Origin: Osmia lignaria lignaria
Lineage: Eukaryota; Arthropoda; Insecta; Hymenoptera; Megachilidae
DNA length: 64,000 nt
Direction of reading: 5' to 3'
Assembly (NCBI RefSeq): GCF_051020975.1
Contig: NW_027478162.1
Location: 16,120,001 to 16,184,000 of the forward strand
Under the pieces are notes generated by a model, which did no database searches, was not told where the DNA came from, and worked only from the letters and a program-made list of their open reading frames with translations. Shown in pieces: positions 24,022-38,189 of the stretch. How positions within the stretch are numbered: the first letter of the stretch is position 1; the number at the start of each line of letters is the position of its first letter. A program made the position numbers and the translations under genes.

Positions 24022-25631
24022 TCAGATGCGTAGTTCTCGAGATATATCAAGATATTTAAAAGTTCCGAAGCCGCACCAACATAATAGAGATACAGAAACA
24101 CCGTGGCCCCTTTCTTTGAGATAACTCTGCACTATTGCGAGCTGCAAATGCCACTTCCAGCTTAGCTGTGCAGAGGAAGAACAACAAGAAGAAGAAGTAT
24201 CTCGAAATATGTCCGTCAGGCCCGTTCCTTTGAGCTGAATCTGCAAATATCTCGGAAACGAAGCGAGCTATGGCAAAATGTTAAGATACGTTTTTTGTAG
24301 AGAATTATGTTTCCTACAATTTATGTTCTATGATATTTTTTGATCAGAAGCGTAGTTTTCGAGATATATCGAGATATTTAAAAGTTCCGAAGCCGCACCA
24401 ACATAATAGAGATACAGAAACACCGTGGCCCCTTTCTTTGAGATAACTCTGCACTAGTGCGAGCCGCAAATGCCACTTCCAGCTTAGCTGTGCAGAAGAA
24501 GAACAACAAGAAGAAGAAATATCTCGAAATATGTCCGTCAGGCCCCTTCCCTTGAGATAAATCTGCAAATATCTCGGAAACGAAGCGAGCTATGGCAAAA
24601 TGTTAAGAGACCTTTTTTGTAGAGAATTATGTTTCCCACAATTTATGTTCTATGATATTTTTTGATCAGAAGCGTAGTTTTCGAGATATATCGAGATATT
24701 TAAAAGTTCCGAAGCCGCACCAACATAATAGAGATACAGAAACACCGTGGCCCCTTTCTTTGAGATAACTCTGCACTATTGCGACCTGCAAATGCCACTT
24801 CCAGCTCAGCTGTGCAGAAGAAGAACAACAAGAAGAAGAAATATCTCGAAATATGTCCGTCAGGCCCCTTCCCTTGAGATAAATCTGCAAATATCTCGGA
24901 AACGAAGCGAGCTATGGCAAAATGTTAAGAGACCTTTTTTGTAGAGAATTAAGTTTCCTACTTTTTATGTTCTATGATATTTTTTGATCAGAAGCGTAGT
25001 TTTCGAGATATATCGAGATATTTAAAAGTTCCGAAGCCGCACCAACATAATAGAGATACAGAAACACCGTGGCCCCTTTCTTTGAGATAACTCTGCACTA
25101 CTGCGAGCTGCAAATGCCACTTCCAGCTTAGCTGTGCAGAAGAAGAACAACAAGAAGAAGAAATATCTCGAAATATGTCCGTCAGGCCCCTTCCCTTGAG
25201 ATAAATCTGCAAATATCTCGGAAACGAAGCGAGCTATGGCAAAATGTTAAGAGACCTTTTTTGTAGAGAATTAAGTTTCCTACTTTTTATGTTCTATGAT
25301 ATTTTTTGATCAGATGCGTAGTTCTCGAGATATATCAAGATATTTAAAAGTTCCGAAACCGCACCAACATAATAGAGATACAGAAACACCGTGACCCCTT
25401 TCTTTGAGATAACTCTGCACTATTGCGAGCTGGAAATGCCACTTCCAGTTTAGCTGTGCAGAAGAAGAACAACAAGAAGAAGAAATATCTCGAAATATGT
25501 CCGTTAGGCCCCTTCCCTTGCGATAAATCTGCAAATATCTCGGAAACAAAGCGAGCTGTGGCAAAATGTTAAGAGACCTTTTTTGTAGAGAATTAAGTTT
25601 CCTACTTTTTATGTTCTATGATATTTTTTGA
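24022..25631. repeat. Region 3 unit, 5-monomer version
   Basis: The unit begins with an A monomer bearing the TTTGAGCTGAATC tail and the AAGATACG linker, and ends with the monomer at 25310 bearing AAACCGC, GTGACCCC and CTGTGG. Unlike the other three versions it has TTTATGTTC, not TTTATATTC, in the linker near 24322, so it branched off first or was corrected. Confidence 0.8.
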
Positions 25632-27563
25632 TCAGATGCGTAGTTCTCGAGATATATCAAGATATTTAAAAGTTCCGAAGCCGCACCAACATAATAGAGA
25701 TACAGAAACACCGTGGCCCCTTTCTTTGAGATAACTCTGCACTATTGCGAGCTGCAAATGCCACTTCCAGCTTAGCTGTGCAGAGGAAGAACAACAAGAA
25801 GAAGAAGTATCTCGAAATATGTCCGTCAGGCCCGTTCCTTTGAGCTGAATCTGCAAATATCTCGGAAACGAAGCGAGCTATGGCAAAATGTTAAGATACG
25901 TTTTTTGTAGAGAATTATGTTTCCTACAATTTATATTCTATGATATTTTTTGATCAGAAGCGTAGTTTTCGAGATATATCGAGATATTTAAAAGTTCCGA
26001 AGCCGCACCAACATAATAGAGATACAGAAACACCGTGGCCCCTTTCTTTGAGATAACTCTGCACTAGTGCGAGCCGCAAATGCCACTTCCAGCTTAGCTG
26101 TGCAGAAGAAGAACAACAAGAAGAAGAAATATCTCGAAATATGTCCGTCAGGCCCCTTCCCTTGAGATAAATCTGCAAATATCTCGGAAACGAAGCGAGC
26201 TATGGCAAAATGTTAAGAGACCTTTTTTGTAGAGAATTATGTTTCCCACAATTTATGTTCTATGATATTTTTTGATCAGAAGCGTAGTTTTCGAGATATA
26301 TCGAGATATTTAAAAGTTCCGAAGCCGCACCAACATAATAGAGATACAGAAACACCGTGGCCCCTTTCTTTGAGATAACTCTGCACTATTGCGACCTGCA
26401 AATGCCACTTCCAGCTCAGCTGTGCAGAAGAAGAACAACAAGAAGAAGAAATATCTCGAAATATGTCCGTCAGGCCCCTTCCCTTGAGATAAATCTGCAA
26501 ATATCTCGGAAACGAAGCGAGCTATGGCAAAATGTTAAGAGACCTTTTGTGTAGAGAATTAAGTTTCCTACAATTTATGTTCTATGATATTTTTTGATCA
26601 GAAGCGTAGTTTTCGAGATATATCGAGATATTTAAAAGTTCCGAAGCCGCACCAACATAATAGAGATACAGAAACACCGTGGCCCCTTTCTTTGAGATAA
26701 CTCTGCACTAGTGCGAGCCGCAAATGCCACTTCCAGCTTAGCTGTGCAGAAGAAGAACAACAAGAAGAAGAAATATCTCGAAATATGTCCGTCAGGCCCC
26801 TTCCCTTGAGATAAATCTGCAAATATCTCGGAAACGAAGCGAGCTATGGCAAAATGTTAAGAGACCTTTTTTGTAGAGAATTAAGTTTCCTACTTTTTAT
26901 GTTCTATGATATTTTTTGATCAGATGCGTAGTTCTCGAGATATATCAAGATATTTAAAAGTTCCGAAGCCGCACCAACATAATAGAGATACAGAAACACC
27001 GTGGCCCCTTTCTTTGAGATAACTCTGCACTATTGCGAGCTGGAAATGCCACTTCCAGTTTAGCTGTGCAGAAGAAGAACAACAAGAAGAAGAAATATCT
27101 CGAAATATGTCCGTTAGGCCCCTTCCCTTCAGATAAATCTGCAAATATCTCGGAAACGAAGCGAGCTATGGCAAAATGTTAAGAGACCTTTTTTGTAGAG
27201 AATTAAGTTTCCTACTTTTTATGTTCTATGATATTTTTTGATCAGATGCGTAGTTCTCGAGATATATCAAGATATTTAAAAGTTCCGAAACCGCACCAAC
27301 ATAATAGAGATACAGAAACACCGTGACCCCTTTCTTTGAGATAACTCTGCACTATTGCGAGCTGGAAATGCCACTTCCAGTTTAGCTGTGCAGAAGAAGA
27401 ACAACAAGAAGAAGAAATATCTCGAAATATGTCCGTTAGGCCCCTTCCCTTGCGATAAATCTGCAAATATCTCGGAAACAAAGCGAGCTGTGGCAAAATG
27501 TTAAGAGACCTTTTTTGTAGAGAATTAAGTTTCCTACTTTTTATGTTCTATGATATTTTTTGA
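25632..27563. repeat. Region 3 unit, 6-monomer version
   Basis: It has the same first and last monomers as the 5-monomer version (25632 and 27242), with a GACCTTTTGTG linker variant near 26542 and an extra hairpin-class monomer at 26920. It matches 28852-30461 at offset 3220 bp. Confidence 0.8.
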
Positions 27564-28851
27564 TCAGATGCGTAGTTCTCGAGATATATCAAGATATTTA
27601 AAAGTTCCGAAGCCGCACCAACATAATAGAGATACAGAAACACCGTGGCCCCTTTCTTTGAGATAACTCTGCACTATTGCGAGCTGCAAATGCCACTTCC
27701 AGCTTAGCTGTGCAGAGGAAGAACAACAAGAAGAAGAAGTATCTCGAAATATGTCCGTCAGGCCCGTTCCTTTGAGCTGAATCTGCAAATATCTCGGAAA
27801 CGAAGCGAGCTATGGCAAAATGTTAAGATACGTTTTTTGTAGAGAATTATGTTTCCTACAATTTATATTCTATGATATTTTTTGATCAGAAGCGTAGTTT
27901 TCGAGATATATCGAGATATTTAAAAGTTCCGAAGCCGCACCAACATAATAGAGATACAGAAACACCGTGGCCCCTTTCTTTGAGATAACTCTGCACTAGT
28001 GCGAGCCGCAAATGCCACTTCCAGCTTAGCTGTGCAGAAGAAGAACAACAAGAAGAAGAAATATCTCGAAATATGTCCGTCAGGCCCCTTCCCTTGAGAT
28101 AAATCTGCAAATATCTCGGAAACGAAGCGAGCTATGGCAAAATGTTAAGAGACCTTTTTTGTAGAGAATTAAGTTTCCTACTTTTTATGTTCTATGATAT
28201 TTTTTGATCAGATGCGTAGTTCTCGAGATATATCAAGATATTTAAAAGTTCCGAAGCCGCACCAACATAATAGAGATACAGAAACACCGTGGCCCCTTTC
28301 TTTGAGATAACTCTGCACTATTGCGAGCTGGAAATGCCACTTCCAGTTTAGCTGTGCAGAAGAAGAACAACAAGAAGAAGAAATATCTCGAAATATGTCC
28401 GTTAGGCCCCTTCCCTTCAGATAAATCTGCAAATATCTCGGAAACGAAGCGAGCTATGGCAAAATGTTAAGAGACCTTTTTTGTAGAGAATTAAGTTTCC
28501 TACTTTTTATGTTCTATGCTATTTTTTGATCAGATGCGTAGTTCTCGAGATATATCAAGATATTTAAAAGTTCCGAAACCGCACCAACATAATAGAGATA
28601 CAGAAACACCGTGACCCCTTTCTTTGAGATAACTCTGCACTATTGCGAGCTGGAAATGCCACTTCCAGTTTAGCTGTGCAGAAGAAGAACAACAAGAAGA
28701 AGAAATATCTCGAAATATGTCCGTTAGGCCCCTTCCCTTGCGATAAATCTGCAAATATCTCGGAAACAAAGCGAGCTGTGGCAAAATGTTAAGAGACCTT
28801 TTTTGTAGAGAATTAAGTTTCCTACTTTTTATGTTCTATGATATTTTTTGA
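27564..28851. repeat. Region 3 unit, 4-monomer version
   Basis: It equals the 6-monomer version without the monomers corresponding to 26276 and 26598, an in-register loss of 644 bp. It keeps the TTTATATTC marker near 27864 and carries a private TATGCTATTT change near 28519. Confidence 0.8.
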
Positions 28852-30461
28852 TCAGATGCGTAGTTCTCGAGATATATCAAGATATTTAAAAGTTCCGAAG
28901 CCGCACCAACATAATAGAGATACAGAAACACCGTGGCCCCTTTCTTTGAGATAACTCTGCACTATTGCGAGCTGCAAATGCCACTTCCAGCTTAGCTGTG
29001 CAGAGGAAGAACAACAAGAAGAAGAAGTATCTCGAAATATGTCCGTCAGGCCCGTTCCTTTGAGCTGAATCTGCAAATATCTCGGAAACGAAGCGAGCTA
29101 TGGCAAAATGTTAAGATACGTTTTTTGTAGAGAATTATGTTTCCTACAATTTATATTCTATGATATTTTTTGATCAGAAGCGTAGTTTTCGAGATATATC
29201 GAGATATTTAAAAGTTCCGAAGCCGCACCAACATAATAGAGATACAGAAACACCGTGGCCCCTTTCTTTGAGATAACTCTGCACTAGTGCGAGCCGCAAA
29301 TGCCACTTCCAGCTTAGCTGTGCAGAAGAAGAACAACAAGAAGAAGAAATATCTCGAAATATGTCCGTCAGGCCCCTTCCCTTGAGATAAATCTGCAAAT
29401 ATCTCGGAAACGAAGCGAGCTATGGCAAAATGTTAAGAGACCTTTTTTGTAGAGAATTATGTTTCCCACAATTTATGTTCTATGATATTTTTTGATCAGA
29501 AGCGTAGTTTTCGAGATATATCGAGATATTTAAAAGTTCCGAAGCCGCACCAACATAATAGAGATACAGAAACACCGTGGCCCCTTTCTTTGAGATAACT
29601 CTGCACTATTGCGACCTGCAAATGCCACTTCCAGCTCAGCTGTGCAGAAGAAGAACAACAAGAAGAAGAAATATCTCGAAATATGTCCGTCAGGCCCCTT
29701 CCCTTGAGATAAATCTGCAAATATCTCGGAAACGAAGCGAGCTATGGCAAAATGTTAAGAGACCTTTTGTGTAGAGAATTAAGTTTCCTACAATTTATGT
29801 TCTATGATATTTTTTGATCAGAAGCGTAGTTTTCGAGATATATCGAGATATTTAAAAGTTCCGAAGCCGCACCAACATAATAGAGATACAGAAACACCGT
29901 GGCCCCTTTCTTTGAGATAACTCTGCACTAGTGCGAGCCGCAAATGCCACTTCCAGCTTAGCTGTGCAGAAGAAGAACAACAAGAAGAAGAAATATCTCG
30001 AAATATGTCCGTCAGGCCCCTTCCCTTGAGATAAATCTGCAAATATCTCGGAAACGAAGCGAGCTATGGCAAAATGTTAAGAGACCTTTTTTGTAGAGAA
30101 TTAAGTTTCCTACTTTTTATGTTCTATGATATTTTTTGATCAGATGCGTAGTTCTCGAGATATATCAAGATATTTAAAAGTTCCGAAGCCGCACCAACAT
30201 AATAGAGATACAGAAACACCGTGGCCCCTGTCTTTGAGATAACTCTGCACTATTGCGAGCTGGAAATGCCACTTCCAGTTTAGCTGTGCAGAAGAAGAAC
30301 AACAAGAAGAAGAAATATCTCGAAATATGTCCGTTAGGCCCCTTCCCTTCAGATAAATCTGCAAATATCTCGGAAACGAAGCGAGCTATGGCAAAATGTT
30401 AAGAGACCTTTTTTGTAGAGAATTAAGTTTCCTACTTTTCATGTTCTATGATATTTTTTGA
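28852..30461. repeat. Region 3 unit, last copy (5 monomers, then diverges)
   Basis: It follows the 6-monomer version, including the GACCTTTTGTG marker near 29764. After the monomer at 30140 the expected closing monomer (AAACCGC..CTGTGG) is missing, and a different A monomer begins at 30462. This is the right boundary of region 3. Confidence 0.78.
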
Positions 30462-31105
30462 TCACATGCGTAGTTCTCGAGATATATCAAGATATTTAAA
30501 AGTTCCGAAGCCGCACCAACATAATAGAGATACAGAAACACCGTGGCCCCTTTCTTTGAGATAACTCTGCACTATTGCGAGCTGTAAATGCCACTTCCAG
30601 CTTAGCTGTGCAGAAGAAGAACAACAAGAAGAAGAAATATCTCGAAATATGTCCGTCTGGCCCCTTCCCTTGAGATATATCTGCAAATATCTCGGAAACG
30701 AAGCGAGCTATGGCAAAATGTTAAGAGACCTTTTTTGTAGAGAATTATGTTTCCTACAATTTATGTTCTATGATATTTTTTGATCAGAAGCGTAGTTTTC
30801 GAGATATATCGAGATATTTAAAAGTTCCGAAGCCGCACCAACATAATAGAGATACAGAAACACCGTGGCCCCTTTCTTTGAGATAACTCTGCACTAGTGA
30901 GAGCCGCAAATGCCACTTCCAGCTTAGCTGTGCAGAAGAAGAACAACAAGAAGAAGAAATATCTCGAAATATGTCCGTCAGGCCCCTTCCCTTGAGATAA
31001 ATCTGCAAATATCTCGGAAACGAGGCGAGCTATGGCAAAATGTTAAGAGACCTTTTTTGTAGAGAATTAAGTTTCCTACTTTTTATGTTCTATGATATTT
31101 TTTGA

Positions 31106-32071
31106 TCAGAAGCGTAGTTTTCGAGATATATCGAGATATTTAAAAGTTCCGAAGCCGCACCAACATAATAGAGATACAGAAACACCGTGGCCCCTTTCTT
31201 TGAGATAACTCTGCACTAGTGCGAGCTGCAAATGCCACTTCCAGCTTAGCTGTGCAGAAGAAGAACAACAAGAAGAAGAAATATCTCGAAATATGTCCGT
31301 CAGGCCCCTTCCCTTGAGATAAATCTGCAAATATCTCGGAAACGAAGCGAGCTATGGGAAAATGTTAAGAGACCTTTTTTGTAGAGAATTAAGTTTCCTA
31401 CTTTTTATGTTCTATGATATTTTTTGATCAGAAGCGTAGTTTTCGAGATATATCGAGATATTTAAAAGTTCCGAAGCCGCACCAACATAATAGAGATACA
31501 GAAACACCGTGGCCCCTTTCTTTGAGATAACTCTGCACTAGTGCGAGCTGCAAATGCCACTTCCAGCTTAGCTGTGCAGAAGAAGAACAACAAGAAGAAG
31601 AAATATCTCGAAATATGTCCGTCAGGCCCCTTCCCTTGAGATAAATCTGCACATATCTCGGAAACGAAGCGAGCTATGGCAAAATGTTAAGAGACCTTTT
31701 TTGTAGAGAATTAAGTTTCCTAGTTTTTATGTTCTATGATATTTTTTGATCAGAAGCGTAGTTTTCGAGATATATCGAGATATTTAAAAGTTCCGAAGCC
31801 GCACCAACATAATAGAGATACAGAAACACCGTGGCCCCTTTCTTTGAGATAACTCTGCGCTAGTGCGAGCTGCAAATGCCACTTCCAGCTTAGCTGTGCA
31901 GAAGAAGAACAACAAGAAGAAGAAATATCTCGAAATATGTCCGTCAGGCCCCTTCCCTTGAGATAAATCTGCAAATATCTCGGAAACGAAGCGAGCTATG
32001 GCAAAATGTTAAGAGACCTTTTTTGTAGAGAATTAAGTTTCCTACTTTTTATGTTCTATGATATTTTTTGA
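31106..32071. repeat. Three consecutive near-identical monomers
   Basis: The monomers at 31106, 31428 and 31750 all have a B head, the AGTGCGAGCTGC middle and an A-type linker in front. They differ by a few private changes, such as CTATGGGAAA near 31356, CTGCACATATC near 31650, CCTAGTTTTT near 31722 and CTGCGCTAG near 31857. This is amplification at single-monomer level, unlike the multi-monomer units around it. Confidence 0.8.
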
Positions 32072-34647
32072 TCAGATGCGTAGTTCTCGAGATATATCAA
32101 GATATTTAAAAGTTCCGAAGCCGAACCAACATAATAGAGATACAGAAACACCGTGGCCCCTTTCTTTCAGATAACTCTGCACTATTGCGAGCTGCAAAAG
32201 CCACTTCCAGCTTAGCTGTGCAGAGGAAGAACAACAAGAAGAAGAAGTATCTCGAAATATGTCCGTCAGGCCCGTTCCTTTGAGCTGAATCTGCAAATAT
32301 CTCGGAAACGAAGCGAGCTATGGCAAAATGTTAAGATACGTTTTTTGTAGAGAATTATGTTTCCTACAATTTATGTTCTATGATATTTTTTGATCAGAAG
32401 CGTAGTTTTCGAGATATATCGAGATATTTAAAAGTTCCGAAGCCGCACCAACATAATAGAGATACAGAAACACCGTGGCCCCTTTCTTTGAGATAACTCT
32501 GCACTAGTGCGAGCCGCAAATGCCACTTCCAGCTTAGCTGTGCAGAAGAAGAACAACAAGAAGAAGAAATATCTCGAAATATGTCCGTCAGGCCCCTTCC
32601 CTTGAGATAAATCTGCAAATATCTCGGAAACGAAGCGAGCTATGGCAAAATGTTAAGAGACCTTTTTTGTAGAGAATTATGTTTCCTACAATTTATGTTC
32701 TATGATATTTTTTGATAAGAAGCGTAGTTTTCGAGATATATCGAGATATTTAAAATTTCCGAAGCCGCACCAACATAATAGAGATACAGAAACACCGTGG
32801 CCCCTTTCTTTGAGATAACTCTGCACTATTGCGACCTGCAAATGCCACTTCCAGCTCAGCTGTGCAGAAGAAGAACAACAAGAAGAAGAAATATCTCGAA
32901 ATATGTCCGTCAGGCCCCTTCCCTTGAGATAAACCTGCAAATATCTCGGAAACGAAGCGAGCTATGGCAAAATGTTAAGAGACCTTTTTTGTAGAGAATT
33001 AAGTTTCCTACTTTTTATGTTCTATGATATTTTTTGATCAGAAGCGTAGTTTTCGAGATATATCGAGATATTTAAAAGTTCCGAAGCCGCACCAACATAA
33101 TAGAGATACAGAAACACCGTGGCCCCTTTCTTTGAGATAACTCTGCACTAGTGCGAGCCGCAAATGCCACTTCCAGCTTAGCTGTGCAGAAGAAGAACAA
33201 CAAGAAGAAGAAATATCTCGAAATATGTCCGTCAGGCCCCTTCCCTTGAGATAAATCTGCAAATATCTCGGAAACGAAGCGAGCTATGGCAAAATGTTAA
33301 GAGACCTTTTTTGTAGAGAATTATGTTTCCTACAATCTATGTTCTATGATATTTTTTGATAAGAAGCGTAGTTTTCGAGATATATCGAGATATTTAAAAG
33401 TTCCGAAGCCGCACCAACATAATAGAGATACAGAAACACCGTGGCCCCTTTCTTTGAGATAACTCTGCACTATTGCGCGCTGCAAATGCCACTTCCAGCT
33501 TAGCTGTGCAGAAGAAGAACAACAAAAAGAAGAAATATCTCGAAATATGTCCGTCAGGCCCCTTCCCTTGAGATAAATCTGCAAATATCTCGGAAACGAA
33601 GCGAGCTATGGCAAAATGTTAAGAGACCTTTTTTGTAGAGAATTAAGTTTCCTACTTTTTATGTTCTATGATATTTTTCGATCAGAGGCGTAGTTCTCGA
33701 GATATATCAAGATATTTAAAAGTTCCGAAGCCGCACCAACATAATAGAGATACAGAAACACCATGGCCCCTTTCTTTGAGATAACTCTGCACGATTGCGA
33801 GCTGGAAATGCCACTTCCAGTTTAGCTGTGCAGAAGAAGAACAACAAGAAGAAGAAATATCTCGAAATATGTCCATCAGGACCCTTCCCTTGAGATAAAT
33901 CTGCAAATATCTCGGAAACGAAGCGAGCTATGGCAAAATGTTAAGAGACCTTTTTTGTAAAGAATTATGTTTCCTACAATTTATGTTCTATGATACTTTT
34001 TGATCAGAAGCGTAGTTTTCGAGATATATCGAGATATTTAAAAGTTCCGAAGCCGCACCAACATAATAGAGATACAGAAACACCGTGGCCCCTTTCTTTG
34101 GGATAACTCTGCACTATTGCGAGCTGCAAATGCCACTTCCAGCTTAGCTGTGCAGAAGAAGAACAACAAGAAGAAGAAATATCTCGAAATATGTCCATCA
34201 GGACCCTTCCCTTGATATAAATCTGCAAATATCTCGGAAACGAAGCGAGCTATGGCAAAATGTTAAGAGACCTTTTTTGTAAAGAATTATGTTTCCTACA
34301 ATTTATGTTCTATGATATCTTTTGATCAGAAGCGTAGTTTTCGAGATATATCGAGATATTTAAAAGTTCCGAAGCCGCACCAACATAATAGAGATACAGA
34401 AACACCGTGGCCCCTTTCTTTGGGATAACTCTGCACTATTGCGAGCTGCAAATGCCACTTCCAGCTTAGCTGTGCAGAAGAAGAACAACAAGAAGAAGAA
34501 ATATCTCGAAATATGTCCGTCAGGCCACTTCCCTTGAGATAAATCTGCAAATATCTCGGAAACGAAGCGAGCTATGGCAAAATGTTAAGAGACCTTTTTT
34601 GTAGAGAATTAAGTTTCCTACTTTTTATGTTCGATGATATTTTTTGA
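32072..34647. repeat. Region 4, left part: dimer and monomer duplications
   Basis: The pair 32394/32716 resembles 33038/33360 (644-bp offset): both second members have GATAAGAAGCG in place of GATCAGAAGCG, though 33360 carries a different middle (GCGCGCTGC). The adjacent monomers 34004 and 34326 are near-identical, sharing TTTGGGATAAC and the TTGTAAAGAATTATG linker in front. The monomer at 33682 carries an unusual CACCATGG at 33760-33767. Confidence 0.72.
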
Positions 34648-37600
34648 TCAGATGCGTAGTTCTCGAGATATATCAAGATATTTAAAAGTTCCGAAGCTGC
34701 ACCAACATAATAGAGGTACAGAAACACCGTGGCCTCTTTCTTTGAGATAACTCTGCACTATTGCGAGCTGCAAATGCCACTTCCAGCTTAGCTGTGCAGA
34801 AGAAGAACAACAAGAAGAAGAAATATCTCGAAATATGTCCGTCAGGCCCCTTCCCTTGAGATAAATATGCAAATATCTCGGAAACGAAGCGAGCTGTGGC
34901 AAAATGTTAAGAGACCGTTGTTGTAGAGAATTAAGTTTCCTACTTTTTATGTTCTGTGATATTTTTTGATCAGACGCGTAGTTCTCGAGATATATCAAGA
35001 TATTTAAAAGTTCCGAAGCCGCACCAACATAATAGAGATACAGAAACACCGTGGCCCCTTTCTTTGAGATAACTCTGCACTATTGCGAGCTGCAAATGCC
35101 ACTTCCAGCTTAGCTGTGCAGAAGAAGAACAACAAGAAGAAGAAATATCTCGAAATATGTCCGTCAGGCCCCTTCCCTTGAGATAAATATGCAAATATCT
35201 CGGAAACGAAGCGAGCTATGGCAAAATGTTAAGAGACCTTTTTTGTAGAGAATTAAGTTTCCTACCTTTTATGTTCTATGATATTTTTTGATCAGATGCG
35301 TAATTCTCGAGATATATCGAGATATTTAAAAGTTCCGAAGCCGCACCAACATAATAGAGATAAAGAAACACCGTGGCCCCTTTCTTTGAGATAACTCTGC
35401 ACTATTGCGAGCTGCAAATGCCACTTCCAGCTTAGCTGTGCAGAAGAAGAACAACAAGAAGAAGAAATATCTCGAAATATGTCCGTCAGGCCACTTCCCT
35501 TGAGATAAATCTGCAAATATCTCGGAAACGAAGCGAGCTATGGCAAAATGTTAAGAGACCTTTTTTGTAGAGAATTAAGTTTCCTACTTTTTGTGTTCCA
35601 TGATATTTTTTGATCAGATGCGTAGTTCTCGAGATATATCAAGATATTTAAAAGTTCCGAAGCTGCACCAACATAATAGAGGTACAGAAACACCGTGGCC
35701 TCTTTCTTTGAGATAACACTGCACTATTGCGAGCTGCAAATGCCACTTCGAGCTTAGCTGTGCAGAAGAAGAACAACAAGAAGAAGAAATATCTCGAAAT
35801 ATGTCCGTCAGACCCCTTCACTTGAGATAAATCTGCAAATATCTCGGAAACGAAGCGAGCTATGGCAAAATGTTAAGAGACCTTTTTTGTAGACAATTAA
35901 GTTTCCTACTTTTTATGTTCTATGATATTTTTTGATCAGATGCGTAGTTCTCGAGATATATCAAGATATTTAAAAGTTCCGAAGCCGCACCAACATAATA
36001 GAGATACAGAAACACCGTGGCCCCTTTCTTTGAGATAACTCTGCACTATTGCGAGCTGGAAATGCCACTTCCAGTTTAGCTGTGCAGAAGAAGAACAACA
36101 AGAAGAAGAAATATCTCGAAATATGTCCGTTAGGCCCCTTCCCTTGAGATAAATCTGCAAATATCTCGGAAACGAAGCGAGCTATGGCAAAATGTTAAGA
36201 GACCTTTTTTGTAGAGAATTATGTTTCCTACAATTTATGTTCTATGATATTTTTTGATCAGAAGCGTAGTTTTCGAGATATATCGAGATATTTAAAAGTT
36301 CCGAAGCCGCACCAACATAATAGAGATACAGAAACACCGTGGCCCCTTTCTTTGAGATAACTCTGCACTATTGCGAGCTGGAAATGCCACTTCCAGTTTA
36401 GCTGTGCAGAAGAAGAACAACAAGAAGAAGAAATATCTCGAAATATGTCCGTTAGGCCCCTTCCCTTGAGATAAATCTGCAAATATCTCGGAAACGAAGC
36501 GAGCTATGGCAAAATGTTAAGAGACCTTTTTTGTAGAGAATTAAGTTTCCTACTTTTTATGTTCTATGATATTTTTTGAGCAGAAGCGTAGTTTTCGAGA
36601 TATATCGAGATATTTAAAAGTTCCGAAGCCGCACCAACATAATAGAGATAAAGAAACACCGTGGCCCCTTTCTTTGAGATAACTCTGCACTATTGCGCGC
36701 TGCAATTGCCACTTCCAGCTTAGCTGTGCAGAAGAAGAACAACAAAAAGGAGAAATATCTCGAAATATGTCCGTCAGGCCCCTTCCCTTGAGATAAATAT
36801 GCAAATATCTCGGAAACGAAGCGAGCTGTGGCAAAATGTTAAGAGACCGTTGTGGTAGAGAATTAAGTTTCCTACTTTTTATGTTCTATGATATTTTTTG
36901 ATCAGACGCGTAGTTCTCGAGATATATCAAGATATTTAAAAGTTCCGAAGCCGCACCAACATAATAGAGATACAGAAACACCGTGGCCCCTTTCTTTGAG
37001 ATAACTCTGCACTATTGCGAGCTGCAAATGCCACTTCCAGCTTAGCTGTGCAGAAGAAGAACAACAAGATGAAGAAATATCTCGAAATATGTCCGTCAGG
37101 CCCCTTCCCTTGAGATAAATCTGCAAATATCTCGGAAACGAAGAGAGCTATGGCAAAATGTTAAGAGACCTTTTTGGTAGAGAATTAAGTTTCCTACTTT
37201 TCATGTTCTATGATATTTTTTGATCAGATGCGTAGTTCTCGAGATATATCAAGATATTTAAAAGTTCCGAAGCCGCACCAACATAATAGAGATACAGAAA
37301 CACCGTGGCCCCTTTCTTTGAGATAACTCTGCACTATTGCGAGCTGCAAATGCCACTTCCAGCTTAGCTGTGCAGAAGAAGAACAACAAGAAGAAGAAAT
37401 ATCTCGAAATATGTCCGTCAGGCCCCTTCCCTTGAGATATATCTGCAAATATCTCGGAAACGAAGCGAGCTATGGCAAAATGTTAAGAGACCTTTTTTGT
37501 ATAGAATTATGTTTCCTACGATTTAGGTTCTATGATATTTTTTGATCAGAAGCGTAGTTTTCGAGATATATCGAGATATTTAAAAGTTCCGAAGCCGCAC

Positions 37601-38189
37601 CAACATAATAGAGATACAGAAACACCGTGGCCCCTTTCTTTGAGATAACTCTGCACTAGTGCGAGCCGCAAATGCCACTTCCAGCTTAGCTGTGCAGAAG
37701 AAGAACAACAAGAAGAAGAAATATCTCGAAATATGTCCGTCAGGCCCCTTCCCTTGAGATATATCTGCAAATATCTCGGAAACGAAGCTAGGTATGGCAA
37801 AATGTTAAGAGACCTTTTTTGTAGAGAATTATGTTTCCTACAATTTATGTTCTATGATATTTTTTGATCAGAAGCGTAGTTTTCGAGATATATCGAGATA
37901 TTTAAAAGTTCCGAAGCCGCACCAACATAATAGAGATACAGAAACACCGTGGCCCCTTTCTTTGAGATAACTCTGCACTAGTGCGAGCCGCAAATGCCAC
38001 TTCCAGCTTAGCTGTGCAGAAGAAGAACAACAAGAAGAAGAAATATCTCGAAATATGTCCGTCAGGCCCCTTCCCTTGAGATAAATATGCAAATATCTCG
38101 GAAACGAAGCGAGCTATGGCAAAATGTTAAGAGACCTTTTTTGTAGAGAATTAAGTTTCCTACTTTTTATGTTCTATGATATTTTTTGA
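34648..38189. repeat. Region 4, 6-monomer spaced pair
   Basis: The stretch around 34890-35090 matches the one around 36820-37020 at offset 1932 bp. Both have AAATATGC, GAGCTGTGG, the rare GACCGTTG linker and a GACGCGTAG head. The GGTACAG class occurs at 34648 and 35614, 966 bp apart. Two hairpin-class monomers (35936 and 36258) are adjacent. Loss of the usual TAG stop at GAGCTGTGG lets the minus-strand frame run through a monomer boundary at 34648-35049; it starts at GTG and is not a gene. Confidence 0.7.

Noticed and set aside
33760..33790. CACCATGG, a good eukaryotic start context
   Set aside because: A single G-to-A change in one monomer. The frame reaches a stop after about 20 codons within the same monomer.
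34648..35049. 133-codon minus-strand frame, the longest in the window
   Set aside because: It is a read-through of two monomers made possible by CTATGG becoming CTGTGG, which removes a TAG. It begins at GTG and has no unique sequence.
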